Positions 50,840 through 59,704 of a stretch of DNA of 64,000 nt are shown here, in pieces (the first letter of the stretch is position 1; every line of letters starts with the position of its first letter). Origin of the DNA: Actinopolymorpha singaporensis (GTDB lineage: Bacteria > Actinomycetota > Actinomycetes > Propionibacteriales > Actinopolymorphaceae); contig NZ_LT629732.1 in NCBI RefSeq assembly GCF_900104745.1, forward strand, positions 558,001 through 622,000. The letters are read 5' to 3'. A program made the position numbers and the translations under genes. The notes under the pieces were generated by a model, which saw only the letters and a list, made by a program, of their open reading frames with translations, was not told the DNA's origin and did no database searches.

Positions 50840-50845
50840 AGTCTA
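50840..50845 (-). promoter_or_regulatory. -10 box TAGACT for the small membrane protein/nitrobindin transcript
   Basis: TAGACT-N7-GTG(50832) on the minus strand, in the same arrangement as the neighbouring Fur gene. Confidence 0.55.
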
Positions 50846-51240
50846 GGGTCTGCCCTGCGGATCCCGGGTTTGCGGTCCGACCGGGCAGGCGAGAGGCGCC
50901 GGAGCGACCCGGAGACAGGCCGGACGCTGCCCCGGGGTCGACAGACCTGGAACAGGCCGGACAAAATGGACCCCGGGACGAAGTCGGGCAAGTGCCCCCT
51001 GCCGGTCGTACGAAGCGGGTCCGCCCCACCCGCCCCGTACGATATTGCTCGGCCGGCAGGTGCGACATCGTCAGCGAAGCGGGGTATCCCCTTCGGAAGA
51101 CAACCGGGGCAGCCGGTCGCGCGTCAGTGCTGTCGAAGGTTCCCACGTTCGGGACACCGTTCGCAGACGCGCTGACGCGCGTCGAGTTCAGCCGGGGCGG
51201 ACGTCCGCCACTCACGGGGGATGAGGAATCAGGGACGCTA
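50846..51240. other. 395-bp intergenic region upstream of the LCP gene
   Basis: There is no gene. An AT-richer patch with GATATT near 51040 may hold the LCP promoter. A 9-base inverted repeat (GCGCGTCAG 51119-51127, complement 51172-51180) encloses 44 bases, so a structured 5' untranslated region is possible. I recognise no known riboswitch. Confidence 0.4.
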
Positions 51241-52380
51241 ATGAGTGACTACCGCACCGACGAAGGGTTGCGTTCGATCCGCATGCGCGAGGAGGAGGAG
51301 GACAGCCCGGGTGGCCGCCGCTCCGCCGGTCATCGCCGCCGATCGAGCCGCACCAAGACCACACTGCTGATCCTGCTGTCCCTGGTGCTGATCCTGGGCG
51401 GCGGCGTCGCGCTGACCGGCTACCTGCTGTCGGAGAAGTTCGGCAACCAGGTGTCGCGGGTGCCGGCGTTCTCCCAGTTGCCGGAGGCCCTGCGGCCGAA
51501 GAAGCCCGCGAAGGGCGCACCGGGCGCGAACGCCATGAACATCCTGCTCGCCGGCAGCGACGCCCGCACCGACGACGCCAGCGGCGGCACCACCGGCGCC
51601 GGCAAGGGCAAGGCCTGGGAACGCGGTGGCCAGCGCAGCGACACGATCATGCTCCTGCACATCACCGGTGACCGGAAGGCCGCCTATCTGATCTCGATTC
51701 CCCGGGACTCCTGGGTGTCGATCCCGGGGCACAAGCCCAACAAGATCAACGCCGCCTACTCCTTCGGCGGCCCGCCGCTCTACATCCAGACGGTGGAGAA
51801 GCTGACCGGCCTGCGGATCGACCACCTCGCGGTGATCGACTGGACCGGCTTCAAGGCGCTGACCGACGCGCTCGGCGGCGTACAACTGACCTTCCAGCAG
51901 GAGACCCGCTTCGCCAGCGGGAAGATGTACGCCGCCGGCCAGCACACCCTGTCCGGCGAGGAGGCGCTCGACTACGTGCGGGAGCGCCACCACCTGCGCA
52001 ACGGCGACTTCGGTCGGATCCAGCGCCAGCAGAACTTCCTGCGCGCGCTGATGCGGCAGACCCTGTCCAACGGCACGCTGACCAACCCGCTGAAGCTCGG
52101 CCGGGCGCTGGACGCGATCACCCACAACCTCTCCGTCGACGAGGAGTTCAGCACCGGGCAGATGCGCTCGCTGGCCCTGGAGATGAAGGATCTCCGGCAG
52201 CACAACGTGACGTTCATGACGGCGCCGCACAAGGGCACCGGCATGGAGGGCAGCCAGTCGGTCGTCTTCCTCGACAAGGCCAAGGACGACACCTTGTGGA
52301 AGGCGATCCGCGACGACCAGGTGGGTGAATGGCTGAAGGCCAACGGCCAGGACGAGGTGCTCGGCGAGCGGGTCCGCTGA
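51241..52380 (+). CDS. LytR-CpsA-Psr (LCP) family cell-wall polymer ligase
   Basis: This 379-residue membrane-anchored enzyme transfers lipid-linked polysaccharide or teichoic-acid-like polymers to peptidoglycan. A cytoplasmic basic N-terminus is followed by one transmembrane helix (LLILLSLVLILGGGVALTG, about residues 42-60). The extracellular domain has ILLAGSDARTD near 102, the phosphate-binding arginines in RSDTIMLLH near 132 and ISIPRDSWVS near 150, and GDFGRIQRQQNFL near 258. It is well placed to attach the polymer made by the nearby Wzy locus. A strong terminator lies downstream. Confidence 0.92.
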   Translation: MSDYRTDEGLRSIRMREEEEDSPGGRRSAGHRRRSSRTKTTLLILLSLVLILGGGVALTGYLLSEKFGNQVSRVPAFSQLPEALRPKKPAKGAPGANAMNILLAGSDARTDDASGGTTGAGKGKAWERGGQRSDTIMLLHITGDRKAAYLISIPRDSWVSIPGHKPNKINAAYSFGGPPLYIQTVEKLTGLRIDHLAVIDWTGFKALTDALGGVQLTFQQETRFASGKMYAAGQHTLSGEEALDYVRERHHLRNGDFGRIQRQQNFLRALMRQTLSNGTLTNPLKLGRALDAITHNLSVDEEFSTGQMRSLALEMKDLRQHNVTFMTAPHKGTGMEGSQSVVFLDKAKDDTLWKAIRDDQVGEWLKANGQDEVLGERVR

Positions 52381-52470
52381 CGCGGCATCACCCCGCGGGC
52401 AGGGCGCCGGAGCAGGGCCCCGGTCGTACGTGGTGAAAGGCAGTTGAACGAGCCAGGCAGTACGAAACTC

Positions 52471-52521
52471 ACGAGCGAGGGCATTCCCGGTGCGCGAACC
52501 GCGCGGGGAGCGCCCTCGCTC
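52471..52521 (+). terminator. Intrinsic terminator between LCP and WbaP genes
   Basis: Perfect 12-base arms ACGAGCGAGGGC (52471-52482) and complement (52510-52521), followed by TTCTC. It may serve both converging transcripts. Confidence 0.8.
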
Positions 52522-52577
52522 GTTTCTCTGGAAGGTCCAAGAGACGCCCGGCCGGGTACGGCGCAGGTGCCGTTCGG

Positions 52578-54101
52578 TCAGTACGCGCCGTTGCGGCTGA
52601 GCACCGCGCCGACCGTCTTGGCGAGGATCACCAGGTCGGCTGACAGCGACCAGTTCTCTACGTAGTAGAGATCGAGGCGCACCGAGTCGTCCCAGGACAG
52701 GTTGGACCGGCCGGACACCTGCCACAGGCCGGTGATGCCGGGCCGGACGAGCAACCGGCGGCGTACGTCCTCGGCGTAGGCGTCGACCTCCGCCGGCAGC
52801 GGTGGCCGCGGGCCGACCAGGCTCATCTCGCCACGCAGGACGTTGAACAGCTGCGGAACCTCGTCCAGCGACAGCTTCCGGATCACCTTGCCCACCCGGG
52901 TGATCCGCGGGTCGTTGCGGATCTTGAACAGCACCCCGTCGTGCTCGTTGGCCGCCCGCAGCTCCGCCAGCCGCTGCTCCGCGTCGACGACCATCGACCG
53001 GAACTTGAAGCAGGTGAACTCGTTGCCGTGGACGCCGACCCGGGTCTGGCGCAGCAGCACCGGCCCGCCGTCGTCGCACTTGATCGCCAGCGCGATCACC
53101 AACATCACCGGGGTGGCCAGGATGGTGATGATTCCGGCGCCCACCCGGTCGAAGATGTTCTTGACGATGCGGCGCGCGCCGGTGAACTCCGGCTCCTCCA
53201 CGTGCAGCAGCGGCAGGCCGGCCACCGGCCGGTGGTGGATGCGCGGGCCGGCGACGTCGGTGAGGCTGGGCACGACCACCAGGTCGACGCCGAGGCCCTC
53301 GAGCGACCACGACAGCCGGCGCAGCAGCCGCGACGAACGGCCGGGCAGGGCGCTTACCACGACCGTGTCAGCGCCGGAGCGCTCGACGGCGGAACGGACG
53401 TCGTCGAGGTAGCCGTAGATCGGCAGCCCCTGGTCGGCCACCTCGTCACCGGGGTCCTTGGACAGCCGCGGCAGGCAGGCGCCGACGACGGAGAAACCCA
53501 TCTTCGGCTCGCGGCGCATCACCTCGAGCAGTTCGGCCACTCCCGCCGGCATGCCGACCAGCAGGACGCGGTGGACGAGCTGGTCGCGGGCACGCAGCCG
53601 GTGCAGAAGCTTCCGGGCGCTGAAGCGCCCGGCCACCAGGAGCACAGCACCGATGGGGAACGCAAAACCGAGGAAGGCCCGGGACAACTCGATCTTGGCG
53701 AGGTAGCAGACGATCGCGATCAGCCCGGCGGTCAGGACGCTGCCGCTCAGCACGAGCTTGTACTCGTCCGCACCGGAGCCGAACGTGCGACCGGAGTAGC
53801 CTCCGCGCACGGCCAGGACGGCGATCCACACGACGGCCACCATCACCACGACGGCGGAGTACGGCACTCCGCTGAGGTTGGAGCCGCGCCATCCCCCGGC
53901 GATGTTGGTGGTCGGCTCGCCGAACCGCGTCACGGCGGCGAGCATGCCGGCGCACAGGATCAGCACCGTGTCCAGCACCATCACCACCGTGGCGAACCAC
54001 GCCATACCGCGGGCGGTGGCCCGGCGATCCGGCAACGGGGCCGTGGTGCCGGGCACGGCCCGCCCGGCGATCGTTTCGTCGAGTTGCTTCAGCGTCACCA
54101 T
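52578..54101 (-). CDS. Polyprenyl-phosphate sugar-1-phosphate transferase (WbaP/CpsE-type)
   Basis: This 507-residue protein starts the repeat unit by moving a sugar-1-phosphate from a UDP-sugar to undecaprenyl phosphate. The N-terminal part has about four transmembrane helices and a Rossmann-like domain ([19 protein letters not shown] near 175). The catalytic C-terminal domain has [15 protein letters not shown] near 350, the [15 protein letters not shown] segment near 367, [25 protein letters not shown] near 420 and [15 protein letters not shown] near 465. It is convergent with LCP and divergent from the UDP-sugar epimerase gene. Confidence 0.93.
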   Translation of the reverse strand: MVTLKQLDETIAGRAVPGTTAPLPDRRATARGMAWFATVVMVLDTVLILCAGMLAAVTRFGEPTTNIAGGWRGSNLSGVPYSAVVVMVAVVWIAVLAVRGGYSGRTFGSGADEYKLVLSGSVLTAGLIAIVCYLAKIELSRAFLGFAFPIGAVLLVAGRFSARKLLHRLRARDQLVHRVLLVGMPAGVAELLEVMRREPKMGFSVVGACLPRLSKDPGDEVADQGLPIYGYLDDVRSAVERSGADTVVVSALPGRSSRLLRRLSWSLEGLGVDLVVVPSLTDVAGPRIHHRPVAGLPLLHVEEPEFTGARRIVKNIFDRVGAGIITILATPVMLVIALAIKCDDGGPVLLRQTRVGVHGNEFTCFKFRSMVVDAEQRLAELRAANEHDGVLFKIRNDPRITRVGKVIRKLSLDEVPQLFNVLRGEMSLVGPRPPLPAEVDAYAEDVRRRLLVRPGITGLWQVSGRSNLSWDDSVRLDLYYVENWSLSADLVILAKTVGAVLSRNGAY

Positions 54102-54288
54102 GTGTTTGTTTCCGTCCCCCCGAACGTCTTCTGCGTATTACGTACCACGGGGCTCATCGGTTGCCGGCGAAATCGGTGCAAGCCCTGGGCATCGTTACGG
54201 GCCACTCATATCGTCCGCCTGGCAGCCGAGGCTCACCGTAGTCCCTCACGCAATACCATTCGACATCAGATCGGCTGAGGGGGATGAA

Positions 54289-55248
54289 GTGGGACATCTC
54301 AGTACCAACCGCAGGGCCGTGGTCACCGGCGGTGCCGGGTTCCTCGGCAGCCACCTGTGCGAGCGGTTGCTGGGCGACGGCTACGAGGTCGTCTGCCTGG
54401 ACAACTTCCTCACCGGGCGGCCGGAGAACGTCGCACACCTTCTTCCCCACCAGGCTTTCCGGCTCCTGCGGTGCGACGTGACCGACTACATCCACGTCGG
54501 CGGGCCGGTCGACGTGGTCCTGCACTTCGCCTCCCCCGCCTCACCGATCGACTACCTCCAACTCCCGATCCAGACTCTGAAGGTCGGCTCGATCGGCACC
54601 CTCCACGCGCTCGGCCTGGCCAGGGACAAGGGCGCGCGCTTCGTTCTGGCCTCCACCTCCGAGGTGTACGGCGACCCGCTGATCCACCCACAGGAGGAGG
54701 AGTACTGGGGGAACGTCAACCCTGTCGGGCCCCGCGGGGTCTACGACGAGGCCAAGCGGTTCGCGGAGGCGCTCACCATGGCCTACCGCTCCACCCACGG
54801 GCTGGACGCCGCGATCGTACGGATCTTCAACACGTTCGGGCCCAGGCTGCGGCCGGGCGACGGCCGGGCCATCCCGACGTTCGTCCGCCAGGCACTCAAG
54901 GGCCAGCCGATCACCATCGCCGGTGACGGCTCGCAGACGCGCTCGATCTGCTACGTCGACGACACGGTGGAGGGCATCCTCGCGATGGCCCACTCCGACC
55001 ACCCGGGGCCGGTCAACCTGGGCAACCCGCACGAGCTGTCCGTGCTCGACCTGGCCCGGTGGATCCGGGACCTCACCGGGTCGGCCTCCGAGCTCGCGTT
55101 CGTCCCCCGCCCGCAGGACGATCCGCGCGTACGCCAACCGGACATCTCACGCGCCCGCGACCTTCTCGGCTGGGAGCCGAAAGTGCCGGTCGAGGACGGC
55201 CTTCGACTGACCATCGAGTGGTTCAGGGCCCACCCCGAGCTGGTGTGA
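54289..55248 (+). CDS. UDP-glucuronate decarboxylase-like extended SDR (NAD-dependent sugar epimerase/dehydratase)
   Basis: This 319-residue extended SDR has [18 protein letters not shown] near residue 10, [12 protein letters not shown] (typical of UDP-xylose synthase) near 82, the YxxxK pair in [11 protein letters not shown] near 146, [16 protein letters not shown] near 172 and [12 protein letters not shown] near 218. The closest family is UDP-glucuronate decarboxylase, which makes UDP-xylose. GAGGGG seven bases before the GTG at 54289 supports the start. It probably supplies a sugar to the polymer initiated by the divergent WbaP-like enzyme. Confidence 0.88.
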   Translation: MGHLSTNRRAVVTGGAGFLGSHLCERLLGDGYEVVCLDNFLTGRPENVAHLLPHQAFRLLRCDVTDYIHVGGPVDVVLHFASPASPIDYLQLPIQTLKVGSIGTLHALGLARDKGARFVLASTSEVYGDPLIHPQEEEYWGNVNPVGPRGVYDEAKRFAEALTMAYRSTHGLDAAIVRIFNTFGPRLRPGDGRAIPTFVRQALKGQPITIAGDGSQTRSICYVDDTVEGILAMAHSDHPGPVNLGNPHELSVLDLARWIRDLTGSASELAFVPRPQDDPRVRQPDISRARDLLGWEPKVPVEDGLRLTIEWFRAHPELV

Positions 55249-55281
55249 GCTGGTCTGCGCTGATCTTTGCCGGACACGCGA

Positions 55282-55337
55282 CGCGGGGCGTCCCGGATCC
55301 CGGTGGGCGGTGACCCGCCGGAAAGGGACGCCCCGCG
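55282..55337 (+). terminator. Long hairpin terminator between the epimerase and DUF1416 genes
   Basis: Perfect 13-base arms (55282-55294 and 55325-55337) with a 30-base internal segment that can form its own small stem. Confidence 0.65.
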
Positions 55338-55349
55338 AGGCGTTCGTCC

Positions 55350-55382
55350 TGCGTTCGTTCTGCGTTCGTTCTGCGTTGGTTC
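55350..55382. repeat. 11-bp tandem repeat, three copies of tgcgttcgttc
   Basis: The third copy has one mismatch. It fills the space between the terminator and the DUF1416 stop codon. Confidence 0.85.
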
Positions 55383-55402
55383 AGCGCGAACGGCGATGCG
55401 GC

Positions 55403-55723
55403 TCAGGCCGGGGTGAGCGCGAGCTCGACCTCGGCGATCTTGCCGAGCTCGGCCTGCACCGAGCCCTCCGCCGTGGCACCGCGCGGCGCGAGCGCACGCA
55501 CGGTCCAGGTGCCCGGCCCGGCGAAGAAGCGGAACACTCCGTCAGCGTCGGTGGGGACCTCGGCGGTGAACTCTCCGGACCCGTCCAGCAGGCGCACGTA
55601 GGCGCCCGACACCGGGGCGGCGTCCGAGCGGACGACACCCTGGATCACTGCTTCCTTGGCCAGGTTGACCCCGGCCAGAGCGGCGCCGCCGGTGGGCGCG
55701 CCGCAACCGTCGTTGGCACTCAT
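55403..55723 (-). CDS. sseC: DUF1416 protein (SseC family)
   Basis: The 106-residue protein begins [25 protein letters not shown] with an early conserved cysteine and has a carboxypeptidase-regulatory-like beta-sandwich ([39 protein letters not shown]). In mycobacteria the homologue sseC follows cysA2 in one operon, exactly as here, with a 4-base ATGA overlap with the rhodanese gene. A role in thiosulfate/sulfur handling is inferred only from this linkage. Confidence 0.88.
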   Translation of the reverse strand: MSANDGCGAPTGGAALAGVNLAKEAVIQGVVRSDAAPVSGAYVRLLDGSGEFTAEVPTDADGVFRFFAGPGTWTVRALAPRGATAEGSVQAELGKIAEVELALTPA

Positions 55724-56571
55724 GAGGCATCTCCAGGCTGGTCACCGAGCGAAACGGGAACGCCCACGAGGGAGCCGTACTCGGTCCAGCTCCCGTCGTA
55801 GTTCTTGACGTTCGGCTGCCCGAGAAGCTCGTGCAGCACGAACCAGGTGTGCGAGCTGCGCTCGCCGATCCGGCAGTAGGCGATGGTGTCCTTGTCGAAG
55901 TCGACGCCGGCCTTGCCGTAGATCTCGCGCAGCTCGTCGTCGGACTTGAACGTGCCGTCCTCGTTGGCCGCCTTGCTCCACGGCACGTTGACCGCGGTGG
56001 GCACGTGGCCGGCCCGCTGGGCGACCTCCTGCGGCAGGTGCGCCGGAGCGAGGAGCTTGCCGGAGTACTCGTCGGGCGAGCGGACGTCGACCAGGTTGAG
56101 CTGGCCGATGGCGTCCACGACCTCGTCGCGGAACGCGCGGATGGACAGGTCGGGGTCGGAGGCGACGTACTGCGTGGGGGCGTACGACGGCACGTCCTCC
56201 ACCAGCGCGCGGCTGTCGAGCTCCCACTTCTTGCGGCCGCCGTCGAGCAGCTTGACGTCCTGGTGGCCGTAGAGGCGGAAGTACCAGTAGGCGTACGCCG
56301 CGAACCAGTTGTTGTTGCCGCCGTAGAGGATCACGGTCTGGTCGTTGCTGACGCCGCGGGACGACAGCAGCTTCTCGAACTGCTGCTTGTCCACGAAGTC
56401 GCGCCGGACCTTGTCCTGCAGGTCCTCACGCCAGTCCAGCTTGATGGCGCCCTTGATGTGGCCCTTGTCGTAGGCGCTGGTGTCCTCGTCGACCTCGACC
56501 AGAACGATGTTGGGGTCGTCCAGATGCTCTTCCACCCATTCGGCGGAGACGAGGACGGAGTCACGGCTCAT
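55720..56571 (-). CDS. cysA: Thiosulfate sulfurtransferase (rhodanese, CysA2-type)
   Basis: This two-domain rhodanese has 283 residues. The inactive N-terminal domain includes [11 protein letters not shown] near 37, and the active C-terminal domain has the catalytic cysteine at 233 in [12 protein letters not shown]. It transfers sulfane sulfur from thiosulfate or mercaptopyruvate to an acceptor. GGAGG seven bases before the ATG at 56571 is strong. It heads an operon with sseC and is preceded by a cysteine-rich leader ORF, so expression probably responds to cysteine supply. Confidence 0.94.
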   Translation of the reverse strand: MSRDSVLVSAEWVEEHLDDPNIVLVEVDEDTSAYDKGHIKGAIKLDWREDLQDKVRRDFVDKQQFEKLLSSRGVSNDQTVILYGGNNNWFAAYAYWYFRLYGHQDVKLLDGGRKKWELDSRALVEDVPSYAPTQYVASDPDLSIRAFRDEVVDAIGQLNLVDVRSPDEYSGKLLAPAHLPQEVAQRAGHVPTAVNVPWSKAANEDGTFKSDDELREIYGKAGVDFDKDTIAYCRIGERSSHTWFVLHELLGQPNVKNYDGSWTEYGSLVGVPVSLGDQPGDAS

Positions 56572-56746
56572 GCGGAAACCTCCATGCGAGCGGTTGTGGG
56601 ACGTTGGCCGCTGAGCGCGGCGGCGAGCATTTGGGGCGTGGCGGCCCTGGATCGTCCGGGGGCACTGCGGACGGCGTGAGATCCGAACCCGCTGGTACTG
56701 AGGTCGGCGCGGAGCGCGGGCGGCGGGAGGAGCGGACGGCCGTCGG

Positions 56747-56827
56747 TCAGGAGGCCGGACACAAACAGGTCGAAGTGCGGCAGTTGTCCACCGCACGGCG
56801 CTTGGTCAGCAGGGTCCTCCGCAGCAC
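56747..56827 (-). CDS. Cysteine-rich leader peptide of the rhodanese operon
   Basis: This 26-residue ORF reads [20 protein letters not shown] then CLCPAS. The core K-R-R-A-V-D-x-C-R followed by a CLC cluster matches the pattern I recall for actinobacterial cysteine-attenuation leader peptides such as Ms5788A of M. smegmatis, which also precede rhodanese genes. The GTG at 56827 lies 7 bases after the TACGCT box; the ATG at 56833 (28 residues) is the alternative. It ends 176 bp before the rhodanese start. Ribosomes slowing at the cysteine codons would change downstream RNA folding. Confidence 0.72.
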   Translation of the reverse strand: MLRRTLLTKRRAVDNCRTSTCLCPAS

Positions 56828-56834
56828 GAGCATC

Positions 56835-56863
56835 AGCGTACGGACCCTGCACGACACTGTCAC
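56835..56863 (-). promoter_or_regulatory. Promoter for the leaderless cysteine leader: GTGACA-N17-TACGCT
   Basis: On the minus strand GTGACA (56863-56858) and TACGCT (56840-56835) are separated by 17 bases, close to the housekeeping sigma consensus, and the GTG start follows 7 bases after the -10. Confidence 0.65.
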
Positions 56864-56864
56864 G

Positions 56865-56907
56865 GTCGTCTCACATGTTGGGAATTCAGGTCAATTGGTG
56901 AGACGAC
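56865..56907. promoter_or_regulatory. 10-bp inverted repeat just upstream of the leader promoter
   Basis: GTCGTCTCAC (56865-56874) and its exact complement (56898-56907) flank an AT-rich 23-base centre immediately upstream of the -35. It could be an operator for the cys operon or a terminator for the glycosyltransferase upstream. Confidence 0.45.
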
Positions 56908-56929
56908 TACCAGAGGCCCCCGGAACGCG

Positions 56930-58336
56930 TCAGGCGATCAGCCGCCGGGACCGGAACGGGCCGCGCCGCTCGCCTCGCGACAGCCGGGTCGCCGATCCCG
57001 CCCGGCGTACCGCCCGGCCGTAGATCGCCGCCATCCGCTGGGCGTACTCCGACGGCGGATTTCGCCTGGCCCGCCGCCGGGCCTCCTCGCCCACGCACGC
57101 CCGGCGCACCGGGTTGGTCAGCAGGTCCTCCAGCGCCTCGGCGTAGCGCATCGGGTCCGGCCCGGCGAGCACACCGGTGCCCGCCAGCGGGCCGCTGGCG
57201 TACAGCGCCTCGTCGGCGAGTACCGCGGGCAGCCCGGCCAGCGCCGCCTCCTGGATCACCAGCCCCTGCGTGTCGGTCAGGGAGGGGAACGCGAACACGT
57301 CGCTCGCGGCGTACGCGGCGGCGACCTCGGCGGGCGGCAGCTGGCCGGTGAGCACGGTGCGGTCGGCGACACCGGCCTGCTCCAGCAGCCGCTGCACCCA
57401 GCGGCTGTCGTACACCGCGCCCACCAGCAGCAGCCGGGCCGCGGGCACGACGTCGCGCAGCCGGCCGAACGCCTCGGTCAGCAGGTCGATGCCCTTCTCG
57501 CGGTTGACCCGTCCGACGAACAGGACGACCGGCTCGTCCGGCCCGATCCCGTACCGCCGGCGAAACGCCGGCCCCGCGTCGGCCGGGACGTCCTGCAGCG
57601 ACACACCCGTGGGCGCGACGTAGATCCGGTCGTCGTCGATCGGCAGCCGGCAGCGGGTGAGGATCGCGGGAGTGGGAACGAGCACGGCGTCGGCGTCGGC
57701 CAGCAACAGGCCGGTGCCGGCGTCGACCAGGGCGTCCCGGCGCTCGGTGCGGTTGCCGCCGCGCGGCAGCGCCAGCTTGGGCGAACCCAGCCGGCGGGCG
57801 TAGCAGCGCAGAACCCCCTCGATCACCGAGGTGGGCAGGCGGTACGCGTCGGCGTAGGCGCGCAGATCGGTGTGGTACGTCTGCACCAGCGGCAGGCCGA
57901 GCCGGCGCGCGGCGAAGATGCCCAGCAGGCCGACCGGCCCGGGCGTGTGCACGTGCACCACGTGCGGGAGCCAGTGCGCGACCCGCTCCACGTGCCGGCT
58001 GCGCGGCCAGGCCGCCAGCCGGAACTGCGCCACACCGCACGGCAGCGACCGCAGCCGCAGCAGCTCCTCGTCGGCCGGCTGGTCGGGGTGCTTCGGCACC
58101 ACCAGCAGGCTCGCGTGGCCGAGCTCGGCCATCGCGGCGGTGAGGCTCTGCAGCGAAGTCACCACGCCGTCACGGCGCGGGAGGTAGGTGTCGGTGAAGT
58201 GCGCGACCCGCAGCGTCGGCCGGGCCGTACGGGCCGCGGCGGCCGGGTCGAGCGCGATCACCGAGGCGAGGTCGCCCCGCACGGACGTACGGCCGCGGCG
58301 GATGCGACGTGCCCCCATCAGTGGGCGGAGGTCCAT
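56930..58336 (-). CDS. GT4 glycosyltransferase (GDP-mannose/phosphatidylinositol mannosyltransferase-like)
   Basis: This 468-residue GT-B enzyme has VAHFTDTYLPRRDGVVTSLQSL near residue 45, VVHVHTPGPVGLLG near 125, LVQTYHTDLRAYADAYRLP near 150, the C-terminal FVGRVNREKGIDLLTEAF near 275 and FAFPSLTDTQGLVIQEAALAGLPAV (E-x7-E type) near 350. HTDLxxYxxxY resembles PimB- and MgtA-type mannosyltransferases of envelope glycolipids. AAGGAG seven bases before the ATG at 58336 decides the start over two upstream methionines. The acceptor is unknown. Confidence 0.87.
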   Translation of the reverse strand: MDLRPLMGARRIRRGRTSVRGDLASVIALDPAAAARTARPTLRVAHFTDTYLPRRDGVVTSLQSLTAAMAELGHASLLVVPKHPDQPADEELLRLRSLPCGVAQFRLAAWPRSRHVERVAHWLPHVVHVHTPGPVGLLGIFAARRLGLPLVQTYHTDLRAYADAYRLPTSVIEGVLRCYARRLGSPKLALPRGGNRTERRDALVDAGTGLLLADADAVLVPTPAILTRCRLPIDDDRIYVAPTGVSLQDVPADAGPAFRRRYGIGPDEPVVLFVGRVNREKGIDLLTEAFGRLRDVVPAARLLLVGAVYDSRWVQRLLEQAGVADRTVLTGQLPPAEVAAAYAASDVFAFPSLTDTQGLVIQEAALAGLPAVLADEALYASGPLAGTGVLAGPDPMRYAEALEDLLTNPVRRACVGEEARRRARRNPPSEYAQRMAAIYGRAVRRAGSATRLSRGERRGPFRSRRLIA

Positions 58337-58559
58337 GGACCGGCTCCTTGTGTCGGCCTGCGTGACCCGGACGATTCGGGACATCATGACCCAGACCCCA
58401 CGTGTGCTCCCATCGGGGATCGCCCGGATCCGCCCGGCACCCGCTGTTCCACACGCGCGTTCCTACCCGGGATGGAACGCCCGTAGGCGTGGCCTTTCGG
58501 CCCGAATCCGGCCCGAACGGAGGTAAGCCGAGGGTTCGGTGCGGCCGGCCCGAACACTG

Positions 58560-58889
58560 TCAGACCGACCGCGCGTCAGCGGCCCGGTCCACGGCGGCGA
58601 CGACCTGGGTCCGGCGCGGCACGCCGCTCGCCCGCGTGACGACCCGGCCGTCGGCGGCCAGGACCAGCACGGTGGGCGTACTCCGGACGTCCAGCCGGCG
58701 GACCAGCTCCAGATGGGACTCCGCGTCGAGTTCGACGTGGGCGACGCCCGGCTCGCCGGCCGCGACCGCACGCAGCACCTGCCGGGTCGCCCGGCAGGGC
58801 GCACAGAAGGCGGTCGAGAACTGCACGAGCGTCGCCCGGGTGCCGAGCGGGACACCCAGAACTCCCGCGTCCAGCCGATCGTCGTCCAC
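58560..58889 (-). CDS. Thioredoxin-like protein (ThiX-type)
   Basis: The 109-residue thioredoxin-fold protein has the active site FCAPCRATRQVLR near residue 28 and a cis-proline in DVRSTPTVLVL near 68. It probably reduces disulfides in the cytoplasm. The GTG at 58889 lies six bases after TACCCT and starts just before the first strand; a TTG at 58919 that overlaps the anti-sigma stop (TTGA) would add ten residues and is the alternative. In M. tuberculosis the homologue thiX lies next to cysA2-sseC, as here. Confidence 0.82.
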   Translation of the reverse strand: MDDDRLDAGVLGVPLGTRATLVQFSTAFCAPCRATRQVLRAVAAGEPGVAHVELDAESHLELVRRLDVRSTPTVLVLAADGRVVTRASGVPRRTQVVAAVDRAADARSV

Positions 58890-58915
58890 CCGTGCAGGGT
58901 AGGAGGTCCGCTCAC

Positions 58916-59704
58916 TCAACCGTCGATGGTGAGCAGCGGCCGCTCACCGGTGGCGGTGATCTCGATCCTGACCACCTCGTCCGCGGGTACGGCGATGCCG
59001 CCGCTCCACCGCACGCCGTCCTGGTAGGCCACCCGCCAGCTCCCGCCGTCCCAGCGCCGCCCCGAGCGGTCGTACACCGTCAGCGAGCACACCTGCCCCT
59101 GCTTCACGCCGTGCAGCACGATGTCGACCCTGGTGCCCCACGGAACGCCGTTCATGGTGGCGGTCCCGTCGACGGCGAGCGTGGCGTTCGTCGCCGACCA
59201 GCGCACCGGGGGCGCGGTCACGTGTGCCGTGGGAGTGGGAGTGGGGGTCGGCCCGGCGACCGGCGTACCGGACGGGGCGAGCGCCTGCCCGGCCGCCCAC
59301 CCGCCGATGCCGGCGACCGCCACGGTCACTGCGGCCGCCGCCAGCGCCATGACCAGCCTGCGGCGGCGTTCGCGGGCGCGTTCGGCCCGGACCCGCACCA
59401 GCAGCCGCCGCAGGCCCACCTCGTCCACGGAGTCCGGGGAGCCCGGGGAGTCCGGGGAGCCCGGGGAGTCAGCCGGCCCGCCGGCGCCCGCGGGCGGGGC
59501 CACACCGACGGCCGCAGCCTCCTCCGCACCGACCAGGCCGAGCAGCGCGGGCAGCCCGGCGAGTTCGTCGTACGCCGCGCGGCAGTCGGCACACTCGGCC
59601 AGATGGGCGTCGACGGCGGCCGCCTCGTCCGCGTCCAGCGCCCCGAGCACGTGCGCACCGATGGCGGCGCGCACCTCGGCGCAGGTGTAGGCACTTTCGC
59701 TCAC
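58916..59704 (-). CDS. Zinc-finger (zf-HC2) anti-sigma factor
   Basis: The 262-residue membrane protein has an N-terminal anti-sigma domain with the H-x(3)-C-x(2)-C zinc motif HLAECADC near residue 30, a Ser-Pro-Gly-Asp repeat linker near 80, one transmembrane helix (VMALAAAAVTVAVAGIGGWAA, about residues 118-138) and an extracytoplasmic beta-rich domain. It overlaps the ECF sigma factor gene by GTGA, so they are translated as a pair. The outer domain presumably senses an envelope or redox signal. Confidence 0.9.
   Translation of the reverse strand: MSESAYTCAEVRAAIGAHVLGALDADEAAAVDAHLAECADCRAAYDELAGLPALLGLVGAEEAAAVGVAPPAGAGGPADSPGSPDSPGSPDSVDEVGLRRLLVRVRAERARERRRRLVMALAAAAVTVAVAGIGGWAAGQALAPSGTPVAGPTPTPTPTAHVTAPPVRWSATNATLAVDGTATMNGVPWGTRVDIVLHGVKQGQVCSLTVYDRSGRRWDGGSWRVAYQDGVRWSGGIAVPADEVVRIEITATGERPLLTIDG
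59430..59470 (-). repeat. 18-bp repeat in the anti-sigma linker
   Basis: Two copies of gagtccggggagcccggg plus a partial copy encode the repeated Ser-Pro-Gly-Ser-Pro-Asp linker. Confidence 0.85.
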
